NCBI GenBank assembly: GCA_903835005.1
Contig: CAILLK010000102.1
Span: 22,595 to 86,594 of the forward strand
DNA length: 64,000 bases
Direction of reading: 5' to 3'
Source: an uncultured Bacteroidota bacterium
Lineage (GTDB): Bacteria > Bacteroidota > Bacteroidia > Chitinophagales > Chitinophagaceae
The notes beneath the pieces are model-generated. The model made no database searches, was not told the DNA's origin, and saw nothing but the letters and a program-made list of their open reading frames with translations. Positions 18,327 to 26,300 of the stretch are shown here, in pieces (position 1 is the stretch's first letter; every line of letters starts with the position of its first letter). The translations under genes were made by a program, and so were the position numbers.

Positions 18327-19538
18327 TTACGCCATTACAGCCACCTGCATTGCTTTCTTTGCGCAGGTCGCAATGTTATTCGCCAGCGTCACAACCTCTT
18401 CATCCGTCCATGTGCAGCGGATACCAAAAGATATCAGCCTGCCGATCACTTCCTGCGATTTGGGCAATTCCAGAGTAGTATAATCCTGCGACATACCAAA
18501 TACCTGTGCAGGAAGCTTTGAAGCTGTCTGCATGGTTTTCAGGTGGTCCCATTGATTGATGAAATGGTACATATTCAGAAACCAGTAGTTGAACCCGCCT
18601 ATTCCTGCTTTGTTCAGTTCATCCACGGTGCGTTTTGCAGTTTCAGTATCTGGCAGGAAAAAGTTCAGGAAGGTCGCCGAATCTCCATCAGGATCAGAAA
18701 GGTGCGAGAATGAAATACCTTCAGTCTGCGAAAGTATTTCTGTTAGTGCTTTTTTATGCTTCCTGTTCACCTCACGAATATGAGGCACTTTGCGTGTCTG
18801 TGCTAAACCTACTGCAGCATGTAGCTCGCTGATGCGGTAGTTGAAGCCAAGCACCGGGTGCTGCTCCATTCCCCTGTTATTGCCCACATGGTTATGCCCG
18901 TGATCAGAGTAAGCATCGGCTATTTTATAAATATCTTCGTCATTGGTAATGAAAATTCCGCCTTCGCCTGCAGTAGCTATCTTGAAAAAGTCAAAAGAGA
19001 AACTACCTGTCTTGCCAAAAAGCCCTACCGAAGTGCCCTTATAAGAAGCCCCGAAAGCCTGCCCTGCATCTTCTACCAGTATCAGGTTGTGCTCTTTTAC
19101 TACAGCCATAATGCTATTCATATCAGCCATAGTGCCGCACATATGCACCAGGCACACACCCTTGGTTTTGGGGGTGATAGCATTCCTGATCCCTTCGGCG
19201 CTCAGGCACAAAGTCTCATCTATTTCAGCAAACACAGGTACAGCGCCTATAAATAAAACCGCTTCAATACTTGCAATAAACGTAAACGGCGGACAAATCA
19301 CCTCGTCGCCCGCACCTATTCCCGCCGAAGCCAGCGCAATAGCTATTGCTGCCGACCCGTTCGATACCGCATGGGCATATTTGGCCCCGGTTATCTTTCG
19401 TACCTCCGCCTCAAATTCTCGGGCCTTCCAGATACCATTGCGTTGCTGGTCGTTATTGTACCGGAACAGCATACCCGTTTCCAATACGTCATTGATTTCT
19501 TTGCGCTCTTCGCTGCCGAATAATTCAGTTCCTGGCAT
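18327..19538 (-). CDS. kdnA: DegT/DnrJ/EryC1-type aminotransferase; probable 8-amino-Kdo synthase KdnA
   Basis: KdnA is a PLP enzyme that aminates 8-oxo-Kdo. The 403-residue protein shows AHAVSNGSAAIAIALASAGIG, EDAGQAFGASYKG (PLP Asp), and the PLP-lysine region TGSFSFDFFKIATAGEGGIFIT. The ATG at 19538 (MPGTELFGSEERKEIN) is chosen over an upstream in-frame TTG at 19559, because the family begins there and a -7 box lies between the two. It leads the minus-strand Kdo run. Its 5' end and promoter are duplicated at 20245-20343. Confidence 0.9.
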   Translation of the reverse strand: MPGTELFGSEERKEINDVLETGMLFRYNNDQQRNGIWKAREFEAEVRKITGAKYAHAVSNGSAAIAIALASAGIGAGDEVICPPFTFIASIEAVLFIGAVPVFAEIDETLCLSAEGIRNAITPKTKGVCLVHMCGTMADMNSIMAVVKEHNLILVEDAGQAFGASYKGTSVGLFGKTGSFSFDFFKIATAGEGGIFITNDEDIYKIADAYSDHGHNHVGNNRGMEQHPVLGFNYRISELHAAVGLAQTRKVPHIREVNRKHKKALTEILSQTEGISFSHLSDPDGDSATFLNFFLPDTETAKRTVDELNKAGIGGFNYWFLNMYHFINQWDHLKTMQTASKLPAQVFGMSQDYTTLELPKSQEVIGRLISFGIRCTWTDEEVVTLANNIATCAKKAMQVAVMA

Positions 19539-19602
19539 TTTGCAAAATTTAGAGTGCAAAAGTACGTTTTAAAGATTTATTAAAGGTTAAAGTTGGGGAA
19601 AT
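19504..19602. repeat. kdnA 5' end and promoter, copy 1 of a 99-bp direct duplication
   Basis: The segment covers the first ~11 kdnA codons, its -7 box and ~40 bp upstream. A near copy, roughly 85-90% identical, lies in the same orientation at 20245-20343. The two copies flank the hairpin cluster and the small antitoxin-like gene at 19959-20186. Confidence 0.85.
19557..19564 (-). promoter_or_regulatory. Bacteroidota -7 box of kdnA
   Basis: On the minus strand TACTTTTG matches the TAnnTTTG -7 element used by the Bacteroidota housekeeping sigma factor. It lies 18 bp upstream of the chosen kdnA ATG, implying a very short leader. No convincing -33 TTTG was seen. Confidence 0.6.
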
Positions 19603-19701
19603 GTCGCGTGTGCAATTCACATCTTCGCAGATAAATAAATACAAAATATTAATATGGAGTCCCAAGCAGCAATTTTTGCCTTACCTGAGAAAGAAGAGTA
19701 G

Positions 19702-19889
19702 TAATGCGGTCAGTACCGCTTCTTCAGCAGTCAGACCGCATTACGTTTGGGGTTTACTTGAATCGTTAAGAAGTCATTGACCCAAGAAGGCAATTTTTGA
19801 ATTAAGAAAGCCCGATAGGGCTTTAAAGTGTATCGCCGGTGGTGAAACCTCCGGTTATCAGATGTAAATGCCGACCCAGTAGTGGGTCG
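19702..19889. repeat. Cluster of REP-like hairpins (no gene)
   Basis: The 420 bp between kdnA and the next gene holds no convincing gene. It contains nested palindromes: AATGCGGTC (19702-19710) pairing with GACCGCATT (19734-19742), AAAGCCCGATAGGGCTTT (19807-19824), an imperfect CCGGTGG/CCTCCGG pair near 19836, and CGACCCAGTAGTGGGTCG at 19872-19889. Such hairpin groups are typical of REP elements. Confidence 0.55.
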
Positions 19890-19958
19890 AATGTAAGTTT
19901 GGATATACTGGAACGGCTGTAATAAATTATATTCCTGCAAAATAAAATCTAATAGAAT

Positions 19959-20186
19959 TTATTCCCATTCTTTCCGGACTTTAGTAAGATAATCCTGGAA
20001 TTCAACCGATTCTTCCTTAGTGAAGATATTTTTAAAATCCGAAGGTTTTATTTTCTTTACTTTTTGGGCAGGTTTAGCCATTTTTTTCAAATCATCATGA
20101 GTATCCAGTATATGCTCCCATTCAGCAATAGGGATAACTACTGCCGTTTTATTGCCTGTATCGTCTGAAAGGAATTGAAGAGACAT
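19959..20186 (-). CDS. Small orphan antitoxin-like protein
   Basis: The 75-residue protein begins MSLQFLSDDTGNKTAVVIPIAEWEHIL, a pattern seen in Phd/YefM-like antitoxin relatives of Bacteroidota, followed by a Lys-rich linker and a C-terminal helix. No toxin gene follows; the downstream DNA is the hairpin cluster. The gene lies just downstream of the duplicated kdnA promoter copy at 20245-20343, which could drive it. Function as an antitoxin is inference. Confidence 0.6.
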   Translation of the reverse strand: MSLQFLSDDTGNKTAVVIPIAEWEHILDTHDDLKKMAKPAQKVKKIKPSDFKNIFTKEESVEFQDYLTKVRKEWE

Positions 20187-20244
20187 AGATTAAATTATTC
20201 TAACGCCAAAGTTAGTATATTTTATCAAAAATCAGGTTAGAGAT

Positions 20245-20343
20245 GCGCAATTCGCTGCCGAATATTTCAGTTCCCGGCATCTTGCAAAATTTTACGTGCA
20301 TAAGTACGTTTTAAAGATTTATTAAAGGTTAAAGTTAGGGAAA
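20245..20343. repeat. kdnA 5' end and promoter, copy 2
   Basis: This is a direct near copy of 19504-19602 in the 344-bp gap between the antitoxin-like gene and the gene at 20531. The kdnA-like reading continues for only a few codons before unrelated sequence. The former -7 box reads TACTTATG here, one base changed. The rest of the gap shows nothing recognisable. Confidence 0.82.
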
Positions 20344-20530
20344 TCAAAGAGACTTGATAACTCTATTGGTTTTAGCAATTTGCAACTTTTGAGTTGAACT
20401 TATTGGGTATATGGTAAATGTCAATTGTCGGTTCTTTATTGGATATGACCATGAAAGCTCACATTAATCGTGAATTATAGTGTCATAATGGCATTGATTT
20501 TTAATGTGCCTTTATGTATAGAATATAATT

Positions 20531-20926
20531 ATGAAACACCTGATTCTTTTTTCCTTTTTGATTAGTTTTATACAGCCTCAGGCAATTACTAGAGAGGTCT
20601 CGTCAATAAAAATTATAAAAACCAATTTTGATATGACAATTATTGCAAGGCTTGAATGTGATAACTTCTTAAAATTTAGTGACCTTGATACATTCTATGT
20701 TACAGATGAGAAGCAGATAAAAAAAATTGCTTCTTTGATTCATAAGGCAAAACCTACCACTAAGTTTGATAGTGTTGATACCAGGGCGAAAATGTATATA
20801 TACTATAAGTCAGGGTTTGTTGATTCATTATGTTTTGGAAGCACAACAGTATTTAGTCTCAATAATACCATAAACTTATTGCCCGATAGAGAATTGGTAG
20901 AAATATTGGAGCAATTTAAAAAGTAG
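20531..20926 (+). CDS. Hypothetical exported protein
   Basis: The 131-residue protein starts with a plausible signal peptide (MKHLILFSFLISFIQPQA) and contains no recognised domain. The mature part alternates beta-like and helical segments (DEKQIKKIASLIHKAKP, YIYYKSGFVDSLCFG). It is the only plus-strand gene in this accessory zone besides 21785-22039. Its base composition is more A/T-rich than the flanking operons. Function unknown. Confidence 0.55.
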   Translation: MKHLILFSFLISFIQPQAITREVSSIKIIKTNFDMTIIARLECDNFLKFSDLDTFYVTDEKQIKKIASLIHKAKPTTKFDSVDTRAKMYIYYKSGFVDSLCFGSTTVFSLNNTINLLPDRELVEILEQFKK

Positions 20927-21065
20927 AGTAAATTTCAATACTCACAATATCTCCATTTTTATAATTGAGGCTTATCGCCGAAATAGAAAATGCCCCATCC
21001 CATGTCTCAGCTTTTTGCACTGCCTTAGCTTTAGTGAAGACATGTTCAAGGAAACATGCGCGAAA

Positions 21066-21368
21066 TCAATCGCTGAGCCTGTTTTCAATATCCATTCGTT
21101 TATGCAAAATTCTTATTACCTCAATTACCTCTTTTTCAACCTTGTAAAAGATAAGATGGGATTTAACTTTTGATACCCTATAGCCTTTTCTAATATGGCT
21201 CATTTGCTTACCTGAATCAGGATCCATACAGATATTATTTATTACTTCGAATATCAGTTCATAATAACGGTTTGCCTGCTCGGCAGACCAATTTTGAAAA
21301 GTATACAGCCATATTTCATCAAGATCAGAAAGTGCCTCGAAACTGATCAAGAAAGGCAATACTTTCAT
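21066..21368 (-). CDS. parE: ParE-family toxin
   Basis: The 100-residue protein follows the ParE pattern: SFEALSDLDEIWLYTFQNWSAEQANRYYELIF, then MSHIRKGYRVSKVKSHLIFYKVEKEVIEVIRILHKRMD. ParE toxins inhibit DNA gyrase. Its start overlaps the ParD-like antitoxin stop by 4 bp. This is the standard antitoxin-first arrangement. Confidence 0.9.
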   Translation of the reverse strand: MKVLPFLISFEALSDLDEIWLYTFQNWSAEQANRYYELIFEVINNICMDPDSGKQMSHIRKGYRVSKVKSHLIFYKVEKEVIEVIRILHKRMDIENRLSD

Positions 21369-21607
21369 GAAACTGTTTTGTTGAGTTTTTCTAAGTGGGC
21401 TTTTGGATCAAAGTTTGTTAAAAAACCGCTTCTCTCGCCTTTTTCAAGGGCTTCAATCAGTTGTTGCTTTTTAAATTCTTGCGATTCGAGAAGTGTCAAC
21501 GCACTTCTTATTACCTCATCAGCAGAGTTATATCGGCCAGATGAAACTTCAGCCGAAACGAATTTTTCGAAGTGGTCTCCCAGTAAAACACAGATGCTTT
21601 GCTGCAT
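21365..21607 (-). CDS. parD: ParD-family (ribbon-helix-helix) antitoxin
   Basis: The 80-residue protein shows the ParD signature VLLGDHFEKFVSAEVSSGRYNSADEVIRSALTLLE (given as a span, residues 7-41), followed by a C-terminal toxin-binding helix. ParD dimers bind their own promoter and neutralise ParE. It directly precedes and overlaps parE. Confidence 0.9.
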   Translation of the reverse strand: MQQSICVLLGDHFEKFVSAEVSSGRYNSADEVIRSALTLLESQEFKKQQLIEALEKGERSGFLTNFDPKAHLEKLNKTVS

Positions 21608-21784
21608 AACAAGGTTCTTTTTTCAAAGATACGATAGTTCTGTAATAAATTATTGTCTTTGCATTAGTCACCTCATGTTCGCAGGCTAAAGAAAAAATCA
21701 AAATAAGAAAGCTGGGTACTTCCAGTACCTCCAATGTTCTTTTCTGAATTATTTGTATCTTTGGTATAATAAAAAAGTAGGACA

Positions 21785-22039
21785 ATGAGTGCTGCTTCCG
21801 TGAAAATTGAGAACAAAAAATACAGGATTATTCCTGAAGCAGATTACATATCTCTGATAAATGATGTGAAGGTGCTGAAGAAAATACTGAAAAGCAATCC
21901 TGGAAAGGATTTGCAAAGCAAAGGTGCCTTAAAGGAATCGGAGAAAAAAAAGTTGTTCAAAAAATCTTTTGGTGCCTTCGAATCATCTCAAAGCGCTGAA
22001 GAAATCATTAATGAAATGAGGACCACCAGTGTTAACTAA
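21785..22039 (+). CDS. Small antitoxin-like protein, no partner seen
   Basis: The 84-residue protein contains YRIIPEADYISLINDVKVLKKILK, resembling the start of the orphan antitoxin-like protein at 19959-20186, then a Lys-rich middle and a C-terminal helix. A -7-like TATCTTTG stands about 25 bp upstream. There is no toxin gene downstream; instead the mnmA 3' remnant follows on the opposite strand. The antitoxin role is a guess. Confidence 0.5.
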   Translation: MSAASVKIENKKYRIIPEADYISLINDVKVLKKILKSNPGKDLQSKGALKESEKKKLFKKSFGAFESSQSAEEIINEMRTTSVN

Positions 22040-22047
22040 TTTTCCTT

Positions 22048-22131
22048 CTATATTATACCTTCGGCAATAACATCATCCCCTTCATATAACACTGCCGACT
22101 GCCCCGATGCTATGCTGTCCAGACTGGTGCC
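22048..22131 (-). pseudogene. Detached 3' end of mnmA (second copy)
   Basis: On the minus strand this reads DSIASGQSAVLYEGDDVIAEGII followed by TAG. It is a diverged copy of the intact MnmA C-terminus (VAPGQSAVFYEGDDVIAGGII) encoded near 22859-22930. There is no upstream reading frame for the rest of the protein. The TA pair at 22150-22691 lies between this fragment and the intact gene. Confidence 0.88.
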
Positions 22132-22149
22132 AAATTTAATAATTATTAA

Positions 22150-22449
22150 TTAGTTCCTGTATTTCTTTTTAGGTTTGCGACTGGTATGGTGTATCGCAAC
22201 CACGTTAATGATCTTTTTCCTTTTATTGACATTATATACTATTACGTAAGGAAACTTTGGAACAATAGCTTCTCTGTTTGAACTGTTTTTTACTGAGTAT
22301 AATTCAGGGCCTTTAATTATCTGCTGTAGCTTTTTATTTATAGCCTCGAAAAACTTTTCTTCAAGACCTGGCTGTTGTTGTAAATACCATTCCCAGGCAT
22401 GTTCATATTCCAGTTCCGCATTATGGTGGAAGGAAATCTTGTAACTCAT
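22150..22449 (-). CDS. RelE/ParE-superfamily toxin
   Basis: The 99-residue protein (ELEYEHAWEWYLQQQPGLEEKFFEAI, then FPYVIVYNVNKRKKIINVVAIHHTSRKPKKKYRN in pieces) matches the toxin at 15617-15919 in length and motif order. It overlaps its antitoxin by 4 bp. The pair is bounded by the detached mnmA 3' fragment on one side and the intact mnmA gene on the other. Confidence 0.85.
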   Translation of the reverse strand: MSYKISFHHNAELEYEHAWEWYLQQQPGLEEKFFEAINKKLQQIIKGPELYSVKNSSNREAIVPKFPYVIVYNVNKRKKIINVVAIHHTSRKPKKKYRN

Positions 22450-22691
22450 TTTGATCTTATTTTTTGCCGAACCTTATTCTGAACTTCTTCCCAGCTCCGG
22501 CCCTTGTCAACCCCCGATTCCAATTCTGCCACCCGGCGGTTCATTTCTGCAACAAATTCCGGATCACTCCAATGATCAGCCCCTTTTTTTCTCACATCTT
22601 CTTCCACTAGCGCATATATTGCCTTGACTTTTTTATCGTCTGCAACGTCAAGGTAGTTATGCAACTGAGCTCTTATACCAATTGAGGTCAT
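22446..22691 (-). CDS. Antitoxin partner of the RelE/ParE-like toxin
   Basis: This 81-residue protein shares its N-terminal segment (IRAQLHNYLDVADDKKVKAIYALVE) with the antitoxin at 15916-16164, so the two modules are related. It precedes the toxin with a 4-bp overlap. No DNA-binding fold is recognisable by eye. Confidence 0.8.
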   Translation of the reverse strand: MTSIGIRAQLHNYLDVADDKKVKAIYALVEEDVRKKGADHWSDPEFVAEMNRRVAELESGVDKGRSWEEVQNKVRQKIRSK

Positions 22692-22843
22692 AAAAATTGT
22701 TTTATCAAAACTACAAATTTAAAACAGAATAAAAAAAGGTTAACCACCCGTAAAGAAGAATTTGCAATCCAACGAAGTATCAATTAATAAAATATTTTCT
22801 CGCAGCAACTCACTAACGCTTTCCGCTCCCCGCACCCTCGCTC

Positions 22844-23947
22844 TCACCTTCCGCTCTCCTTCTGTATTATCCCCCCCGCAATCACATCATCCCCCTCATA
22901 AAACACCGCCGACTGCCCAGGCGCCACACTGCTCACAGCATGATGGAAGTCCACATGCACACCACCGGGTATCGGCGTCAGCAGGCTTTCCATACCTGGG
23001 TCGCGGTACCGTATTTTGGTTACAGCGGTCATGCCGGGTGTGATGGTGTCATATTTTACCATATTCAGGCCACGGACGGTCATTTCGTCCTGCTGCAGCT
23101 CGTGTGCTTCGCCCAGCACCACGGTATTTGTATCAGGGAAGATGTTGGTTACAAACATGGGTTTGCCAAAAGCTATATCCAGCCCTTTGCGCTGGCCTAT
23201 AGTGTAGAAAGGGTAGCCATTGTGCTTTCCCACCACCTTGCCATCAGCCGTCACAAAGTCTCCTCCTTTCACTCTTTCTTCCAGCCCTTCCACATTCCTT
23301 TTCAGAAAGCCCCGGTAGTCATTATCGGGTACAAAGCATATCTCAAAGCTTTCGGCCTTGGTAGCCAGTTCTTTGTATCCCATATCATGAGCCATCTGCC
23401 GTACTTCAGTTTTGAGTAGGTCCCCCAACGGGTAAATACTTCTGGAAAGGCAATCCTGCCCCAGGCCCCATAGCACATAGCTTTGGTCCTTGGTCAGGTC
23501 GCGGGCTTTACTGAGCACAAAACGGTTGTTTTCTTCCCGCACCTTTACATAATGCCCTGTGGCGATAAAGTCGCAATCCAGGGCATTGGCGCGCTTCAGC
23601 AGTGCCGCCCATTTTATATGCGTATTGCACAGCACACACGGATTAGGCGTGCGGCCGGCTATATATTCTTCCACAAAATTCTCTACCACATGGTTCCCGA
23701 ATTCTTCCCTTATATCCAGCACATAATGCGGAAACCCATGCTGCACTGCCGCCATACGGGCATCATTAAACGAATCGAGATTGCAGCAGCCCGTTTCTTT
23801 CTTACCCACACCACCCGCCGATGCATAATCCCACGTTTTCATGGTTATGCCCACCACTTCATAACCCTGGTTATGAAGCATCAGAGCAGAAACGGTACTA
23901 TCTATACCCCCGCTCATAGCTACCAAAACCTTGCCTTGTCTGCTCAT
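22844..23947 (-). CDS. mnmA: tRNA-specific 2-thiouridylase MnmA
   Basis: MnmA thiolates U34 of tRNA-Lys, -Glu and -Gln using ATP and a persulfide relay. The 367-residue protein has the PP-loop SGGIDSTV at residues 13-20, catalytic cysteines in NPCVLCN and in ESFEICFVPDNDYRGFL, and the C-terminal barrel ending GQSAVFYEGDDVIAGGIIQ. Its 3' end is present twice (see 22048-22131). Confidence 0.95.
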   Translation of the reverse strand: MSRQGKVLVAMSGGIDSTVSALMLHNQGYEVVGITMKTWDYASAGGVGKKETGCCNLDSFNDARMAAVQHGFPHYVLDIREEFGNHVVENFVEEYIAGRTPNPCVLCNTHIKWAALLKRANALDCDFIATGHYVKVREENNRFVLSKARDLTKDQSYVLWGLGQDCLSRSIYPLGDLLKTEVRQMAHDMGYKELATKAESFEICFVPDNDYRGFLKRNVEGLEERVKGGDFVTADGKVVGKHNGYPFYTIGQRKGLDIAFGKPMFVTNIFPDTNTVVLGEAHELQQDEMTVRGLNMVKYDTITPGMTAVTKIRYRDPGMESLLTPIPGGVHVDFHHAVSSVAPGQSAVFYEGDDVIAGGIIQKESGR

Positions 23948-24069
23948 GACCGCAAAGATAGGGATATCCGATTTATGATAGGATTGATAATAAGAATGGG
24001 ATAATAGATGGGTTATGCGAGTAAAATACCATCATAATTATTGATTCAATATCACTATAAATGCTTTCA

Positions 24070-24145
24070 ATAAACATAGACCACGGTTTCAACCGTGGGT
24101 AATCAGGGAAATAGATTTTTTTAACCGTTTCAACGGTTTATTGTT
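24070..24145. repeat. REP-like element with two hairpins
   Basis: Two perfect stem-loops, CCACGG-TTTCAA-CCGTGG (24081-24098) and AACCGTTTCAACGGTT (24123-24138), are separated by a short A/T-rich spacer. An inverted copy of the whole element lies at 61911-61980. No REP-associated transposase gene is in the window. Confidence 0.75.
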
Positions 24146-24212
24146 TGCATTCAAATGGTTTAAATCTTTATGTATATACTTTTTCTCCCCAACAAACATT
24201 ATTTTGCGCGCC

Positions 24213-25469
24213 ATGGCAGATTCACCCAATAAAAGCAACCGGCTCACGATTTTTATCCTCATCTCAATGGTAGCAGGTGTACTGCTTGGTTACATCCTCA
24301 ACCAGCATTTTGCCGGGGCTAGTGTTGCAGACAGGGATAAAACCCTTGACTATTTCTCGCTACTGGCTGATATATTCCTCAGGCTCATCAAAATGATTGT
24401 AGCCCCACTGGTTTTTACAACCCTTGTGGTTGGGGTGGCAAAGCAGGGTAGTGTAAAGACAGTAGGCAGGATTGGTGGCAAAACCATCTTGTGGTTCTTT
24501 GCAGGGTCATTTGTGAGCCTTTTCCTGGGCATGGCACTGGTCAATCTTTTTCAGCCGGGTGCCGGTATGAATCTGCCTGTTCCGGTAGTTAATAACACTG
24601 CTGCTGTTCAGGCATCACTTACACTGCGCGACTTTATTACCCATATTTTCCCTACAAGCATTTTCGATGCCATGGCCCGGAATGAGATACTGCAGGTAGT
24701 CGTGTTCTCTCTGTTTTTCGGTGTAGCAACAGCTGCTTTTGGCGAGAAGGGTGAATTAATAATTAAGGTACTAGATGCGGCCGCACATATCATCCTTAAA
24801 ATGACCGGCTATATCATGAACTTCGCACCGGTAGCTGTTTTCGGGGCAATGACGTCAGTTATTGCAAAGCAGGGTCTTGGCATACTAAGTACTTATTCCC
24901 GCTTCATTGGCGAGTTCTATATCGGCCTGCTCATTCTACTGGGAATATTGCTGGGCGCCACTTACTTTTTTATCCGTAACCGGATATTCAGCCTGCTCCG
25001 CCACATCAAAGAGCCTTCTATAATTGCCTTCTCCACCAACAGCAGCGAAGCTGCTTTCCCAAAACTGATGATAGAGCTGGAGCGGTTTGGTTGCGACGAA
25101 AAAGTAGTCAGTTTTGTTTTGCCGCTGGGTTATTCTTTCAATCTTGCCGGCTCTATGATGTATATGACCTTTGCATCGTTATTTGTTGCTCAGTCTTACA
25201 ATATCTATCTCGATACCGGCACTCAGATCAGTATGCTGCTGGTGCTTATGCTTACCAGCAAGGGCATAGCAGGTGTGCCCAGGGCATCATTGGTTGTTGT
25301 TGCTGCTACACTGGCTACCTTTAAGATACCGGAGGCTGGTATAGCGCTGTTGCTGGGCATAGACCCGATAATGGATATGGGAAGGGCATCAATGAATGTT
25401 ATTGGCAACAGTGTGGCTACTGCAGTGGTCAGTAAATGGGAGGGTGCACTCAGCGATCAGCACAAATAA
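24213..25469 (+). CDS. Dicarboxylate/amino acid:cation symporter (DAACS family)
   Basis: The start at 24213 (MADSPNKSNRLTIFIL) is chosen because the family begins there; the frame extends 24 codons upstream without similarity. The 418-residue protein has multiple membrane helices and the two re-entrant hairpin regions typical of GltP/DctA: AFSTNSSEAAFPKLM (HP1) and SKGIAGVPRASLVVVA (HP2), plus SFNLAGSMMYMTFASLFVAQ in place of the usual NMDG segment. It probably imports glutamate, aspartate or C4-dicarboxylates with protons or sodium. Substrate is not decidable by eye. Confidence 0.92.
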   Translation: MADSPNKSNRLTIFILISMVAGVLLGYILNQHFAGASVADRDKTLDYFSLLADIFLRLIKMIVAPLVFTTLVVGVAKQGSVKTVGRIGGKTILWFFAGSFVSLFLGMALVNLFQPGAGMNLPVPVVNNTAAVQASLTLRDFITHIFPTSIFDAMARNEILQVVVFSLFFGVATAAFGEKGELIIKVLDAAAHIILKMTGYIMNFAPVAVFGAMTSVIAKQGLGILSTYSRFIGEFYIGLLILLGILLGATYFFIRNRIFSLLRHIKEPSIIAFSTNSSEAAFPKLMIELERFGCDEKVVSFVLPLGYSFNLAGSMMYMTFASLFVAQSYNIYLDTGTQISMLLVLMLTSKGIAGVPRASLVVVAATLATFKIPEAGIALLLGIDPIMDMGRASMNVIGNSVATAVVSKWEGALSDQHK

Positions 25470-25666
25470 AAAAGCCAGCCTGAGAACAGGCCAGCCCCTA
25501 TAAACCCTATCACCATGAAAACATCTTTATGCTGAGTGCTAATGATCTTTTTTAGTTAGAATAACACAAATATACGACCTTTTATTTCCAAACAAAAATT
25601 ATTTTTTATTTTTTTCCCGGCACCTGAAAAGAAATAAAACAGCGTTTACGGTTAATAAACAGACTG

Positions 25667-26224
25667 TTATTTTTTCTTTTTAGGCGAAAACATGGCCAGC
25701 ATCCTGCGTCCTTCCATTTTAGGCATAGATTCCAGGGCCCCAAATTCTGCCATTCTTTCCGCAAATTTCAGCAACAGCAATTCGCCACGTTCCTGAAACA
25801 TGATAGCACGGCCTTTAAACTGCACATAGCATTTTACTTTATTGCCATCCTGAAGGAACTTTTCGGCATGCTTTGCCTTAAAATCAAAGTCATGGTCATC
25901 AGTATTCGGCGTAAACCTGATCTCCTTAACTTCCGATTGTTTGGCTTTGGCTTTCTGCTCCTTGTCCTTTTTCTTTTTCTCGTAAAGAAATTTCTTATAG
26001 TCGATGATACGGCAAACGGGCGGGACTGCATTAGGCGATATTTCCACAAGATCTACCTCCTTGGCTATAGCCATTTTTATGGCTTCAGCAATCGGGTATA
26101 TACCGGGTTCTATTTCATCTCCAATTACCCTTACTTCAGGGGCGGTGATTTCGTTATTCAACCTATGTTCATTCTGAGGCAACCTTGGCCTGAAAAATGG
26201 TTTTCCTTTTGGTTTTTTCTGCAT
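25667..26224 (-). CDS. infC: Translation initiation factor IF-3
   Basis: The 185-residue protein shows NEHRLNNEITAPEVRVIG, LVEISPNAVPPVCRIIDYKKFLYE, KEIRFTPNTDDHDFDFKAKHAEKFL and VKCYVQFKGRAIMFQERG, which span both IF-3 domains. IF-3 controls start-codon selection and subunit joining. It follows thrS by about 76 bp in the same direction. The usual rpmI-rplT pair does not follow; the downstream 197 bp contain only a short hairpin (GCCTG-AGAA-CAGGC, 25481-25494) before the convergent symporter gene. Confidence 0.96.
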   Translation of the reverse strand: MQKKPKGKPFFRPRLPQNEHRLNNEITAPEVRVIGDEIEPGIYPIAEAIKMAIAKEVDLVEISPNAVPPVCRIIDYKKFLYEKKKKDKEQKAKAKQSEVKEIRFTPNTDDHDFDFKAKHAEKFLQDGNKVKCYVQFKGRAIMFQERGELLLLKFAERMAEFGALESMPKMEGRRMLAMFSPKKKK

Positions 26225-26300
26225 TAACGGTTTTTAAAATTTTTTACTCGGCAAATATAAAATAATTGGTAATTAAATGATCAAATCTAAAGATTATTTT

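Noticed and set aside
19611..19690. 15-codon plus-strand frame starting MESQAAIF
   Set aside because: Too short to support, no promoter or conservation evidence available.
19731..19940. 69-codon minus-strand frame after the antitoxin-like gene, considered as a missing toxin
   Set aside because: The frame runs through the palindromic hairpin cluster and has no toxin-like pattern.
21549..21785. 78-codon minus-strand frame upstream of parD
   Set aside because: It overlaps the parD start out of frame, has no recognisable domain, and covers the likely parDE promoter.
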